Below, piece by piece: positions 18,074-26,398 of a stretch of 64,000 nt of DNA; positions within the stretch are counted from its first letter, which is position 1, and the number at the start of each line of letters is the position of its first letter. This stretch comes from Brachybacterium paraconglomeratum. GTDB lineage: Bacteria; Actinomycetota; Actinomycetes; Actinomycetales; Dermabacteraceae. A program made the translations under genes and the position numbers. Where the stretch lies: assembly GCF_003994255.1 (NCBI RefSeq), contig NZ_ML133851.1:1-64000 (forward strand), in the 5' to 3' direction. Under the pieces are notes generated by a model. That model saw only the letters and a list, made by a program, of their open reading frames with translations. It was not told where the DNA came from and did not search any database.

Positions 18074-19054
18074 TCAGACCTCGCCGTCGAAGAGGCTCGT
18101 CACCGAGCCGTCGTCGAACACGGCGCGGATCGCCCGCGCCAGGAGCGGGGCGATGGAGAGCTGGGTGAGGCGGTCGAACTGCTTCTCCGGCGGGACCGGG
18201 AGGGTGTTCGTGCACACGACCTCGCGCACCTGGGAGTTCTTCAGCCGCTCGGTCGCCGGGTCCGAGAGGATCGGGTGGGTGGTGGCGATGACGACGGAAG
18301 CGGCGCCGTTGGCGATCAGCGCGTCGGAGGCCTGGACGATGGTGCCGGCGGTGTCGATCATGTCGTCGACGAGGATGCAGGTCTTCCCCGTGACGTCGCC
18401 GATCACGCGCTTGGCGACGGCCTGGTTGGGGCGCGTCGTGTCGCGGGTCTTGTGGATGAAGGCGAGGTTCACGCCGCCGAGCCGCTTGGACCACTGCTCC
18501 GCGACGCGGATCCGGCCGGCGTCCGGGGAGACCACGGCGATGTCCTCCTCGCCGTACTTCCTCTGCACGTAGTCGGCGAGGATCGGCAGCGCCATCAGGT
18601 GGTCCAGCGGCCGGTTGAAGTAGCCCTGCACCTGGGGGGCGTGGAGGTCCACGGAGATCATGCGGTCCACGCCGGCGGTCTCGTAGAGGTCCGCCATGAG
18701 GCGGGCGGAGATCGGCTCGCGGCCGCGGTGCTTCTTGTCCTGGCGGGCGTAGGGGAAGCTCGGCGCGATGGCGGTGATGCGCTTGGCGGAGGCGCGCTTG
18801 AGCGCGTCGATCATGATGAGGTGCTCCATCACCCAGGTGTTGATGGGAGCGGGGTGGGACTGGAGCACGAAGACGTCGGTGCCGCGCACGGACTCGCCGT
18901 AGCGCACGTAAATCTCCCCGTTGGCGAAGTCCCAGGCGTCCATGGGGAGGACCTCGACGCCGAGCTCCTCGGCGACCTCCTGGGCGAGCACCGGGTGGGC
19001 CCGTCCTGAGGCGAGGACCAGTCGCTTCTCCCCGGTGGTGACGATTCCGCTCAT
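18074..19054 (-). CDS. prs: Ribose-phosphate pyrophosphokinase (PRPP synthase)
   Basis: A 326-residue enzyme making PRPP from ribose-5-phosphate and ATP for nucleotide, histidine and tryptophan synthesis. Features: FANGEIYVRYGESVRGTDVF near residue 43, SFPYARQDKKHRGREPISAR near 100, SVDLHAPQVQGYFNRPLDHL near 135 (metal site), VSPDAGRIRVAEQWSKRLGG near 172, and the PRPP loop TCILVDDMIDTAGT near 226. Class I, full length. Its ATG overlaps the glmU stop (ATGA), so glmU and prs are translationally coupled, the common actinobacterial pair. Confidence 0.97.
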   Translation of the reverse strand: MSGIVTTGEKRLVLASGRAHPVLAQEVAEELGVEVLPMDAWDFANGEIYVRYGESVRGTDVFVLQSHPAPINTWVMEHLIMIDALKRASAKRITAIAPSFPYARQDKKHRGREPISARLMADLYETAGVDRMISVDLHAPQVQGYFNRPLDHLMALPILADYVQRKYGEEDIAVVSPDAGRIRVAEQWSKRLGGVNLAFIHKTRDTTRPNQAVAKRVIGDVTGKTCILVDDMIDTAGTIVQASDALIANGAASVVIATTHPILSDPATERLKNSQVREVVCTNTLPVPPEKQFDRLTQLSIAPLLARAIRAVFDDGSVTSLFDGEV

Positions 19055-20559
19055 CGCTGCTCGTGCTCCTTGTGCTCCTCGGCGGCAGTTCCTGCGGGCG
19101 TCTGTGCCGCGGACCCCTGCTCGGCGTCGAGGGCGGCCCGGGCCGCGCTCTCGGCCGGGGTCCCCGCACGGCGTCGCAGGGTCCATCCTTCCATGTTCCG
19201 CTGCGAGACAGCGTTCACGCCCAGCGCTCCGGCGGGGACGTCCTTGCGCACGGTGGTGCCGGCGCCGGTCGCGGCGCCGTCGCCGATCGTGACCGGGGCG
19301 ACGAGCACGTTGTCCGAGCCCACGCGCACGTGGCGGCCGACGGTGGTGCGGTGCTTGTTCACCCCGTCGTAGTTCGCCACGATCGTGCCGGCGCCGATGT
19401 TGGTGCCCTCGCCGATCTCGGCGTCGCCGACGTAGCTGAGGTGGGGCACCTTCGCGCCCTCGCCGATCACCGCGTTCTTCGTCTCGACGAAGCCGCCGAT
19501 CTTGCCCTTCGCGCCGAGGTCCGTGCCGGCGCGCAGGTAGGAGAAGGGGCCGACGGTCGCGCCCTCGCCGATCACGGCGAGCAGCGCGTGGGAGCGGACC
19601 ACCTCGGCGCCGGCGCCGACCTCGGTGTCGCGCAGGGTGGTGTCCGGGCCGATCACGGCCTCGGCGCCGATGTCGCTGGCGCCGTGCAGCTGGACGCCGG
19701 GGAGGATCGTCGCATCCTGGCCGATGGTGACGTCGGCGTCGATCCAGGTGGTGGCGGGGTCGACGATCGTGACGCCGGCGCGCATGTGGCGCTCGAGGAT
19801 GCGGCGGTTCATCTCGGCGCCGAGCTGGGCGAGCTGGACGCGGTCGTTGACGCCCTCGACCATCATCACGTCCTCGGTGACCACGGCCCGCACGGAGCGG
19901 CCGTCGGCCCGCGCGATCGAGAGGACGTCGGTGAGGTACATCTCGCCCTGGGCGTTGTCCGTCGTGATGCGGCCGAGCGCGTCGCGCAGCACGGCGAGGT
20001 CGAAGGCGTAGATGCCGGAGTTGATCTCGTCGATCGCGCGCTGCTCGTCGGTCGCGTCCTTGTGCTCGACGATGCCCAGCACCTCGGAGCCGTCCTCGCT
20101 GCGCAGGATGCGGCCGTAGCCGGCGGGGTCCGGGACGCGGGCGCTGAGCACGGTGACGGCGGCGCCCTCGGCCTCGTGGGCGGCGACCAGCTCGCGCAGC
20201 GTCGCGGGGTCCAGCAGCGGCACGTCGCCGTAGGTCACCAGCACGGTGCCCTCGCCCGCGGCGACCTGCTCGAGGCCGCACTGGACGGCGCGGCCGGTGC
20301 CGGGGATCTCGTCCTGGTCGGCGACCCGCACCTCGGAGGCGTGCTCGGCGAGGTGCGCGGCCACGCGCTCGCGCTCGTGGCGCAGCACGACGACGAGCTC
20401 GCCGGGGCCGGTGCCCTCGGCGGCGGTGAGCGCGTGCACGAGGAGCGAGCGACCGCCGATCTCGTGGAGCACCTTGGGGGTGCGGGACTTCATGCGGGTC
20501 CCGGCGCCGGCGGCCAGGACGATGACGGCGGCGGGTGCGGTGGTCTCGGCAGTGGCCAC
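19051..20559 (-). CDS. glmU: Bifunctional N-acetylglucosamine-1-phosphate uridyltransferase / glucosamine-1-phosphate acetyltransferase
   Basis: A 502-residue enzyme that makes UDP-GlcNAc for peptidoglycan. The N-terminal pyrophosphorylase has VLAAGAGTRMKSRTPKVLHE at residue 14, GTGRAVQCGLEQV near 86 and LVTYGDVPLLDPATL near 105. The C-terminal left-handed beta helix (about 265-470) contains PFSYLRAGTDLGAKGKIGGF, VETKNAVIGEGAKVPHLSYV, GAGTIVANYDGVNKHRT and NVLVAPVTIGDGA with the acetyl-CoA/catalytic residues. A 35-residue flexible tail follows. The GTG start at 20559 is preceded by TAGGAGC. tRNA-Gln lies just upstream in the same direction. Confidence 0.97.
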   Translation of the reverse strand: MATAETTAPAAVIVLAAGAGTRMKSRTPKVLHEIGGRSLLVHALTAAEGTGPGELVVVLRHERERVAAHLAEHASEVRVADQDEIPGTGRAVQCGLEQVAAGEGTVLVTYGDVPLLDPATLRELVAAHEAEGAAVTVLSARVPDPAGYGRILRSEDGSEVLGIVEHKDATDEQRAIDEINSGIYAFDLAVLRDALGRITTDNAQGEMYLTDVLSIARADGRSVRAVVTEDVMMVEGVNDRVQLAQLGAEMNRRILERHMRAGVTIVDPATTWIDADVTIGQDATILPGVQLHGASDIGAEAVIGPDTTLRDTEVGAGAEVVRSHALLAVIGEGATVGPFSYLRAGTDLGAKGKIGGFVETKNAVIGEGAKVPHLSYVGDAEIGEGTNIGAGTIVANYDGVNKHRTTVGRHVRVGSDNVLVAPVTIGDGAATGAGTTVRKDVPAGALGVNAVSQRNMEGWTLRRRAGTPAESAARAALDAEQGSAAQTPAGTAAEEHKEHEQR

Positions 20560-20630
20560 GTCGGCAGCTCCTAGAGATCGAGGGTGGGATCGACGGGTGT
20601 CGGCCGCGCCGCCCCGGAGGACGGTGAGCG

Positions 20631-20702
20631 TTCCGCCATCAGGACTCGAACCTGAAACTTCAGAACCAAAATCTGAGGTGTTGCCGATTACACCATGGCG
20701 GA
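20631..20702 (-). tRNA. tRNA-Gln (anticodon UUG)
   Basis: Read on the minus strand, the 72 bases fold into a cloverleaf: acceptor arm TCCGCCA/TGGCGGA, anticodon stem CAGA/TCTG around loop TTTTGGT (anticodon TTG), and T-arm loop GGTTCGAGTCC. The CCA end is not encoded. It sits 71 bases upstream of glmU, the usual actinobacterial location. Confidence 0.96.
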
Positions 20703-20881
20703 GCGCGCCCGTCGCGGAGCGCCGGCGAGCAGGCGCGGGGCACCGCCGGACGGAGCCGACGGGCGCACGGACGCGGGGCGATCCTACCGCCCGGGCGCCC
20801 CCGGCCAGCGCCCGTCGACGCGCTCGGGGGCTCCGCTGACCCGCCGGTCACCGTGCGGTCGCCGTGTGGGAGACTCGCCGC

Positions 20882-21529
20882 ATGGCGGAGAACGGGGCCC
20901 CTCGCGGTCGGTCGACCCGGATGACGGGCAAGGAGCGGCGGGAGCAGCTCGTGCTCGTCGGCCGGCGGGTGTTCGCCGAGAAGGGCTTCGACATGACCGC
21001 GGTCGAGGAGATCGCCTCGCGCGCGAAGGTCTCCAAGCCGATCGTCTACGAGCACTTCGGCGGCAAGGAGGGCCTGTACGCGGTCGTCGTGGACCGCGAG
21101 GTCTCCACCCTGCTCACCGCGCTCGAGGAGTCCCTCTCCGATCAGCGCGCCCATCCGCGGATGCTGATGGAGCGCGCCGCCCTCGCCTTCCTCGCCTACA
21201 TCGACGAGAACGAGGACGGCTTCCGGATCCTCGTGCGCGACTCCCCCGTCAGCCATTCCGTGGGGACCTTCTCCTCCCTGCTCACGGACGTCTCGCGCCG
21301 CGTCGAGGTGATCCTGGCGAGGCAGCTGCGGCTGCACTCGTACCCGATCAAGGACGCCGCGCTGTACGCGCAGATGCTGGTGGGCATGGTCGCCTACACC
21401 GGCCAGTGGTGGCTCGAGACCCGCAAGCCCTCGAAGGAGGTCGTCGCCGCGCGGATGGTGAACCTCTCCTGGTTCGGGCTGAGCTCGCTGGAGAAGAAGC
21501 CCGAGCTGCGCGGGGAGACGAAGGGCTGA
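20882..21529 (+). CDS. TetR-family transcriptional regulator
   Basis: A 215-residue repressor-type protein. The DNA-binding domain is RREQLVLVGRRVFAEKGFDM, then TAVEEIASRAKVSKPIVYEHFGG (helix-turn-helix near residues 37-59), then KEGLYAVVVDREV. The ligand domain includes LAFLAYIDENEDGFRILVRD and the ending GQWWLETRKPSKEVVAARMV, as in a widespread actinobacterial TetR group. The ATG at 20882 is chosen because GAGACT lies exactly 6 bases upstream (leaderless pattern) with GGGAG also nearby; a GTG six codons earlier is possible. Target unknown: it is followed by an unrelated MarR gene. Confidence 0.88.
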   Translation: MAENGAPRGRSTRMTGKERREQLVLVGRRVFAEKGFDMTAVEEIASRAKVSKPIVYEHFGGKEGLYAVVVDREVSTLLTALEESLSDQRAHPRMLMERAALAFLAYIDENEDGFRILVRDSPVSHSVGTFSSLLTDVSRRVEVILARQLRLHSYPIKDAALYAQMLVGMVAYTGQWWLETRKPSKEVVAARMVNLSWFGLSSLEKKPELRGETKG

Positions 21530-21549
21530 GCGTCTCGGCCGGCGCAGCA

Positions 21550-21594
21550 CGTCGCCCGCGTCGCCCGCGTCGCCCGTGTCACCCGTGTCGACCG
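21550..21594. repeat. Five tandem copies of a 9-bp unit
   Basis: Five consecutive 9-base units of CGTCGCCCG type (three exact, two with 2 changes) fill most of the gap between the TetR gene and the leaderless MarR promoter. Likely a slippage-prone simple repeat; function unknown. Confidence 0.85.
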
Positions 21595-21624
21595 CGGCCC
21601 GGACCGAGAACCTAGACTCGCCCC

Positions 21625-22161
21625 ATGCCCACCACGCCTGCGGACGACGCCGCGCCGCCCCATGACGAGGTCGACCGCGTCCTCGCGGGCTGGGAGCTCG
21701 CGCGCGAGGACCTCGACGTCTCGCCGCTGGCGGTCCTCTCCCGCGTCTCGCGCCTGACCCGCTATCTCGAGATCGCCCGGCGCGAGGCCTTCTCCGAGGC
21801 CGGGCTCGAGGGCTGGGAGTTCGACATGCTCTCCGCCCTGCGCCGCAGCGGCGAGGACGCTCTCTCCCCCGGCGCGCTCATGCACGAGACGCTCGTGACC
21901 AGCGGCACCATGACCACTCGCATCGACAAGCTGGTCACCCGCGGCCTGGTCTCGAAGAACCGCAGCCCGCACGACGGCCGAGCGGTCGAGGTGCGGCTGC
22001 GTCCCGACGGCGTGGCCCGTGTCGACGCCGCGATGGAGCGCCTGCTCGAGGCGGAGCGGGAGCTGCTCGGCCCGCTCGCCGCGGCCGAGCAGGCGGAGCT
22101 CGCGGGCATGCTCCGCACCCTGCTGCTCACCTTCGAGTCCGACGACCCCCTCGGAGGCTGA
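21625..22161 (+). CDS. MarR-family transcriptional regulator
   Basis: A 178-residue winged-helix regulator: SRVSRLTRYLEIARREAFSE (dimer helix) near residue 39, LEGWEFDMLSALRRSGEDAL near 61, the recognition helix HETLVTSGTMTTRIDKLVTR near 87, and wing SKNRSPHDGRAVEVRLRPDG near 112. This is the subgroup often annotated as MarR next to transport genes. TAGACT (21613-21618) lies exactly 6 bases before the ATG, indicating a leaderless transcript. It is followed at 97 bases by the ABC-F gene on the same strand, a plausible but unproven target. Confidence 0.88.
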   Translation: MPTTPADDAAPPHDEVDRVLAGWELAREDLDVSPLAVLSRVSRLTRYLEIARREAFSEAGLEGWEFDMLSALRRSGEDALSPGALMHETLVTSGTMTTRIDKLVTRGLVSKNRSPHDGRAVEVRLRPDGVARVDAAMERLLEAERELLGPLAAAEQAELAGMLRTLLLTFESDDPLGG

Positions 22162-22257
22162 GGCCGGCGCACGGCGCCCGGTGAGCGTCCGCTCCCGCGC
22201 CGCCCCGGCACTCCCCCTCCGACTCCGCTCCCCGTCCCCCAGGAGGACCCCACCCGC

Positions 22258-24117
22258 ATGGCTCATCTGCTCGGCACCCAGTCCCTCCACGTCGCGCTGC
22301 CCGATCGCGTGCTGCTCGACGACGTCACCGTCGGCATCGACGAGGGCGACCGCATCGGAGTCGTCGGCCGCAACGGCGACGGCAAGTCGACGCTGCTGCG
22401 CCTGCTCGCCCGCGCGCAGGAGCCCGACGAGGGACGCGTGACGGTGCGGGGCGGGGTGCGCGTCGGCGTGCTGACCCAGCAGGACGAGGCGACGGTCGGG
22501 GCGAGCGTCCGCGACCGCGTGGTGGGCGACCGGCCCGAGTACGAATGGGCCTCCGACGCGCGGATCCGCGACGTGCTCGCGGGTCTGCTCGGCGGCATCG
22601 ATCTCGACGCACCGCTCACGGACCTCTCGGGCGGGCAGCTGCGCCGCGTGCATCTGGCGGAGCTGCTGGTCGGCGACTGGGACGTGCTGCTGCTGGACGA
22701 GCCGACGAACCATCTCGACGTCGAGGGCATCGCCTGGCTCGCCGAGCACCTGCGGCGGCGCTGGAGCGCGAAGGACGGCGGGCTCGTGGTCATCACCCAC
22801 GACCGCTGGTTCCTCGACGCGGTGTGCACCCGGATGTGGGAGGTGCACGACGGTATCGTCGAGCCCTTCGAGGGAGGGTACGCCGCCTACGTCCTCCAGC
22901 GGGTCGAGCGAGACCGACAGGCCGCCGCGATCGAGTCGAAGCGGCAGAACCTGATGCGCAAGGAGCTCGCGTGGCTGCGCCGCGGGGCCCCGGCGCGGAC
23001 CTCGAAGCCGAAGTTCCGCATCGACGCGGCGAACGAGCTCATCGCCGGCGAGCCGCCCGTGCGCGACACGGTCGCGCTGACCCAGCTGGCGACCTCGCGG
23101 CTGGGCCGCGACGTGATCGACGTGCTCGACGTCGCCGCCGGCTACGGCGACACGACCGTGCTGGAGGACGTGACCCTGCACATCGGCCCGGCGGACCGGA
23201 TCGGGATCCTGGGCCCGAACGGCGCCGGGAAGTCGACGCTGCTCGCGCTGATCACCGGGGACCTCGAGCCGCTCGCCGGGCGGGTCAAGCGGGGCAAGAC
23301 GGTGACGGTGCGGCAGGTGTCCCAGCGGCTCGAGGGGCTGCAGGAGCATCTGGACTCCCGGGTCCGCGATGTCGTGGGGCGATACCGCACCACGTTCACG
23401 GCCGGCAAGGACGAGGTCTCCCCCGGTCAGCTGCTCGAGCGTCTGGGCTTCACCGCGGCGCATCAGAAGGTGCAGGTCAAGGCGCTCTCGGGTGGTCAGC
23501 AGCGTCGCCTGGACCTGCTGCTGACGCTGCTCGAGGAGCCGAACGTGCTGGTCCTGGACGAGCCGACCAACGACATGGACACGGACATGCTCGCGGCGAT
23601 GGAGGACCTGCTGGACACCTGGCCCGGGCCGCTGCTGGTGGTATCGCACGACCGCTACCTGCTCGAGCGCATCACGGACACGCAGTACGCGGTGCTGGAC
23701 GGCACGGTGCGGCACGTGCCGGGCGGTGTCGAGCAGTATCTCGCGCTGCGCGCCGCGAGCGAGGAGGCCGCGGCGGGTTCGGCCTCGAGCAGGGCGACCG
23801 GCGCGGGCTCCTCCGGCGCTGCCGGCTCCGGGTCCGGGGCGGGCGGCGCAGGGCCCTCCAGGTCCGGCGGCAGCTCCGCGGTTGCCCCTGCCCTCTCCGG
23901 CGCCGAGGCGCATGCGGCGCAGAAGGAGCTCGGCGCGATCGAGCGGCGGATGCAGAAGCTCGAGAAGCAGACGGAGTCCCTGCACGCGAAGCTCGCCGGG
24001 CACGACCAGTCGGACTACCAGGGGCTGCAGGAGATCACCGCACAGCTGCAGGAGGTCGAGCGGGAGAACGAGGAGCTCGAGGAGCGCTGGCTGGAGCTGT
24101 CCGAGCAGCTCGGCTGA
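22258..24117 (+). CDS. ABC-F family ATPase (Uup-like)
   Basis: A 619-residue cytosolic protein with two ABC cassettes and no membrane segment; ABC-F proteins act on the ribosome. First cassette: Walker A GVVGRNGDGKSTLLRLL near residue 36, signature LTDLSGGQLRRVHLAELL near 120, Walker B LLLDEPTNHLDVEG near 143. The inter-domain linker includes RKELAWLRRGAPARTSKPKF near 237, typical of Uup. Second cassette: GILGPNGAGKSTLLALITGD near 317, ALSGGQQRRLDLLLTL near 410, VLVLDEPTNDMDTDML near 431. Residues about 500-545 are a Gly/Ser/Ala tether and 550-619 a coiled coil ending EELEERWLELSEQLG, as in Uup (DNA/RNA-binding tail). The Walker A of cassette 1 has Asp instead of the usual Ala/Val (GDGKST), which is normal in this subgroup. 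Confidence 0.92.
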   Translation: MAHLLGTQSLHVALPDRVLLDDVTVGIDEGDRIGVVGRNGDGKSTLLRLLARAQEPDEGRVTVRGGVRVGVLTQQDEATVGASVRDRVVGDRPEYEWASDARIRDVLAGLLGGIDLDAPLTDLSGGQLRRVHLAELLVGDWDVLLLDEPTNHLDVEGIAWLAEHLRRRWSAKDGGLVVITHDRWFLDAVCTRMWEVHDGIVEPFEGGYAAYVLQRVERDRQAAAIESKRQNLMRKELAWLRRGAPARTSKPKFRIDAANELIAGEPPVRDTVALTQLATSRLGRDVIDVLDVAAGYGDTTVLEDVTLHIGPADRIGILGPNGAGKSTLLALITGDLEPLAGRVKRGKTVTVRQVSQRLEGLQEHLDSRVRDVVGRYRTTFTAGKDEVSPGQLLERLGFTAAHQKVQVKALSGGQQRRLDLLLTLLEEPNVLVLDEPTNDMDTDMLAAMEDLLDTWPGPLLVVSHDRYLLERITDTQYAVLDGTVRHVPGGVEQYLALRAASEEAAAGSASSRATGAGSSGAAGSGSGAGGAGPSRSGGSSAVAPALSGAEAHAAQKELGAIERRMQKLEKQTESLHAKLAGHDQSDYQGLQEITAQLQEVERENEELEERWLELSEQLG

Positions 24118-24184
24118 GCAGCTCGTCGGCCGTGGTCCTGGTGCCGTCCCGCTGAGCAGGGCATCGCTCAGCGCCTCCGGCGCA

Positions 24185-25996
24185 TCATCTCCCGCGACTG
24201 CCGCGCCGCACGAACCAGTCGCCGGGGCGGCCCGGGCAGCGGCGGGACCGGTGGGGCTCGGGGATGTCCGTGAGCTGGAGCCGCAGAGCGGTGAGAGCAC
24301 GGTGCAGTGTCATGCCGTCGCCTGCCGACCCGTCTCTCTGCCCGGTCGCCCCGGGTCTGCTCATCTCATGGTCCTCGCCCACGTGCTCGCTCGTCGTGAG
24401 GTCGTGGGGCGCTCCGTCATGCGCAGACTGATCGCCTGCCGGGTGCTCTGCGGGCGCACAGCTGCTCAGAGGGGTTTCTCCGGGTGCCGGGGCCTCTCTC
24501 GCGCATCGTCGTCGGTAGGTGCCGAGCGGATCGAGGTTGATCGCCCCGCGGGTCGCGCTGCGGCCGTGACGGGTGGTCCAGCGGACGGTGCGGCGCACGC
24601 CGTCCTCGTCGCGGACCACGCGTGCGGTCTCCCCGGCGAGCTCCTTCTGGTTGCATGCGGCGCAGAGGCCGTTGCCGTTGTCGAGGGTCGTCTCCCCGCC
24701 CTCCGACCAGGGCGTGATGTGGTCGATCTGCCGTATCGGGGCGTCGCAGTGGGGCCCGCGGCAGGTCTGGTGGGCGAGGGTGAGGAACCTGGTCAGCGCT
24801 GCGGGGAACGCCCGCGATCGTGACTCCACCGCGACCAGGTCGCCGTGGTCGAGGCCGGCGTAGAGCTGACGGATCGTGAGCGCGAGGTCGGTGTCCTCCT
24901 CGGACTGGGCTGCGCAGAGCATCTCCTCGCGCACATGGTCGTAGGGCACGGACCCGAATCCTTCGACCAGGGCGGCGTCGGCGTGCGCGGGGGCGAGGAG
25001 GGAGCGGTCGGTGATGACGATCCCGACATCGAGCGTCGTGGGGTCGATGCCGTCGCCGCGGCCGATCAGCGCGTCGGCGAAGAGGTCGGCCATGATCTGC
25101 TGGTGCCCGCGCCGGTCCCCCTGGGCGCGGGCGCTCTCGGCCGCGACGTCGAGTCCCTTGCGGATCCGAGCGCCGTCGATGCCGGGGACGAGGGCGGTGA
25201 TCCGCGCCATCCCGTGGTCGGTGCGCCGCACCGTCACGTGCCGCTCCCGCTTCGCGGCCTGGTGGCGCGCGGCGGCACCGGCAGGGTCGAGGGCGTGGAG
25301 GATCCTCGCCGCCTCGTCGCCCCACTGCTGCGGCCCGCACCCTTCGAGCTCGGCGAGCCGGGAGGTGAGGATCGCATCGACCTGTCGACGCTGCTCCGGG
25401 GTCGCCGGGCCCAGGACCGAGCCGACCTTGTGGGCGGACTGCGGGAGCATGCGCGCGGAGGAGAGCGCCGAGATCATCCCGGGCATGCTGCCGACGAGCC
25501 GGCGGGAGGTCGCCAGCGTGCGCCCTGCGACCGCGCGGGAGGACTTCAGCGCCCGCGACGCTTCGGCGCGGGCCACCAGCGCGGCCTGTCTGGGGCTCTC
25601 CTCCCGTCGGAGGCAGTCCGCCTTCACCGCGTCCTCGAGGTGCACCGCTGTCCGCGCGCGCAGCGACTCGAGCGCTCCTTCCAGGCCGACGATGGTCTCG
25701 AGGAGCGTCAACGTCTCGTCGATGTCCAGCGAGTCCAGGGGCGCGGAGCCCCGCGCACCGAGCTCGGCGAGGACCTCGCGGGCGGCGAGGAGGTCGAGCT
25801 CGCCGATGGTCAGCTGCTCGGCGTCGACCTGGATCGGGCGGTCCGCACGAGGAGGGAGCTCGCCGGCCGGATCCCCGGACGGGCGGAAGTGCTCCCCGGA
25901 CGGGCGACCATGTTCCCCGGACGGGCGGCCGTGACCGCCGGAGGCGCCGGCGGCACCTTCGGGGATCTCGCGCTCGTTCGAGGATTCCTTCGACAT
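24185..25996 (-). CDS. DUF222 / HNH endonuclease domain protein (13E12-repeat family)
   Basis: A 603-residue protein. Residues 1-45 are low complexity with three copies of a GRPSGEH-type unit; about 60-330 is the DUF222 (13E12) helical region; the HNH nuclease follows: TCRGPHCDAPIRQIDHITPW (near 420, with the zinc CxxC-like pair and catalytic DH), then SEGGETTLDNGNGLCAACNQ. About 120 Pro/Glu/Ser-rich residues end the protein. The family is abundant and multi-copy in high-GC Actinobacteria; biological role is unknown, with mobile-element or DNA-processing roles proposed. It is alone, with a 400-base non-coding region upstream containing DnaA-box-like sites. No clear ribosome-binding site apart from TTGAGGC. 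Confidence 0.87.
   Translation of the reverse strand: MSKESSNEREIPEGAAGASGGHGRPSGEHGRPSGEHFRPSGDPAGELPPRADRPIQVDAEQLTIGELDLLAAREVLAELGARGSAPLDSLDIDETLTLLETIVGLEGALESLRARTAVHLEDAVKADCLRREESPRQAALVARAEASRALKSSRAVAGRTLATSRRLVGSMPGMISALSSARMLPQSAHKVGSVLGPATPEQRRQVDAILTSRLAELEGCGPQQWGDEAARILHALDPAGAAARHQAAKRERHVTVRRTDHGMARITALVPGIDGARIRKGLDVAAESARAQGDRRGHQQIMADLFADALIGRGDGIDPTTLDVGIVITDRSLLAPAHADAALVEGFGSVPYDHVREEMLCAAQSEEDTDLALTIRQLYAGLDHGDLVAVESRSRAFPAALTRFLTLAHQTCRGPHCDAPIRQIDHITPWSEGGETTLDNGNGLCAACNQKELAGETARVVRDEDGVRRTVRWTTRHGRSATRGAINLDPLGTYRRRCAREAPAPGETPLSSCAPAEHPAGDQSAHDGAPHDLTTSEHVGEDHEMSRPGATGQRDGSAGDGMTLHRALTALRLQLTDIPEPHRSRRCPGRPGDWFVRRGSRGR
25873..25935 (-). repeat. Three tandem 21-bp units inside the DUF222-HNH gene
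   Basis: Three 21-base units starting CCCCGGACGGGCG on the plus strand (25873, 25894, 25915) encode three copies of the heptapeptide GRPSGEH or FRPSGDP. Copy number is likely variable between strains because the repeat keeps the reading frame. Confidence 0.85.
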
Positions 25997-26398
25997 GCCT
26001 CAACTTTCGCACGGCCATTCGAGGAAGAGAAGACCCACAATGCAGCTACTGACCAGGAACTTCGCTGTGTGGACAACCCGGACGTGGGGAGGACAGGTCG
26101 GCGGTCGCAGCGGGCAGCAGCACCAGCACCCGCCCGCCGAACTGCAGAGACACACCCATCTCAGGCCCTCGACTGCGCGTCTGGATCCGAGGGGGAATGT
26201 CAAGCGGCGTCGATTCCTGTGGATAACTCGGCTGCCGTCCACGATCTTCCGCACTGAATTGCGGACAGCGCACTGTGGAAAACCAATACGTGGGGAGGAA
26301 CCCTCGACACGACGCGGTGGATGACTCCGCTTCGTGGAGGAACCGTCCAAGCCGCACCGGGACGGGGCCGCGCCCGGAGGGGCGGGCCGCAGCCCCGC
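25997..26398. other. Non-coding region with DnaA-box-like sites and an imperfect long repeat
   Basis: No convincing gene is present in these 402 bases, which are less GC-rich than their surroundings. Seen: TGTGGACAA (26068-26076), TGTGGATAA (26218-26226, exact complement of the DnaA box TTATCCACA) and TGTGGAAAA (26274-26282). The first and third sit in 26-bp units (26068-26093 and 26274-26299) that agree at 22 positions and share ACGTGGGGAGGA. All three boxes point the same way. This could be a DnaA-binding or titration site, or a family-specific element upstream of the DUF222-HNH gene. The absence of dnaA/dnaN argues against the chromosomal origin. Confidence 0.55.

Noticed and set aside
20864-20881. 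GTG 20864 as TetR start
   Set aside because: ATG 20882 has both the leaderless hexamer at 6 bases and a purine-rich site; the added six residues are not needed by the fold.
24151-24172. 7-bp hairpin between the ABC-F and DUF222-HNH genes as a terminator
   Set aside because: Stem GCTGAGC/GCTCAGC is short with an 8-base loop; too weak compared with the other terminators to call.
26040-26300. Chromosomal replication origin
   Set aside because: DnaA-box-like sites are present, but dnaA, dnaN, rpmH and an AT-rich unwinding element are not; only three boxes were found.
26000-26350. 116-codon minus-strand frame upstream of the DUF222-HNH gene
   Set aside because: Cys/Trp/Arg-rich with no ribosome-binding site or leaderless hexamer and no family similarity; the region looks regulatory rather than coding.
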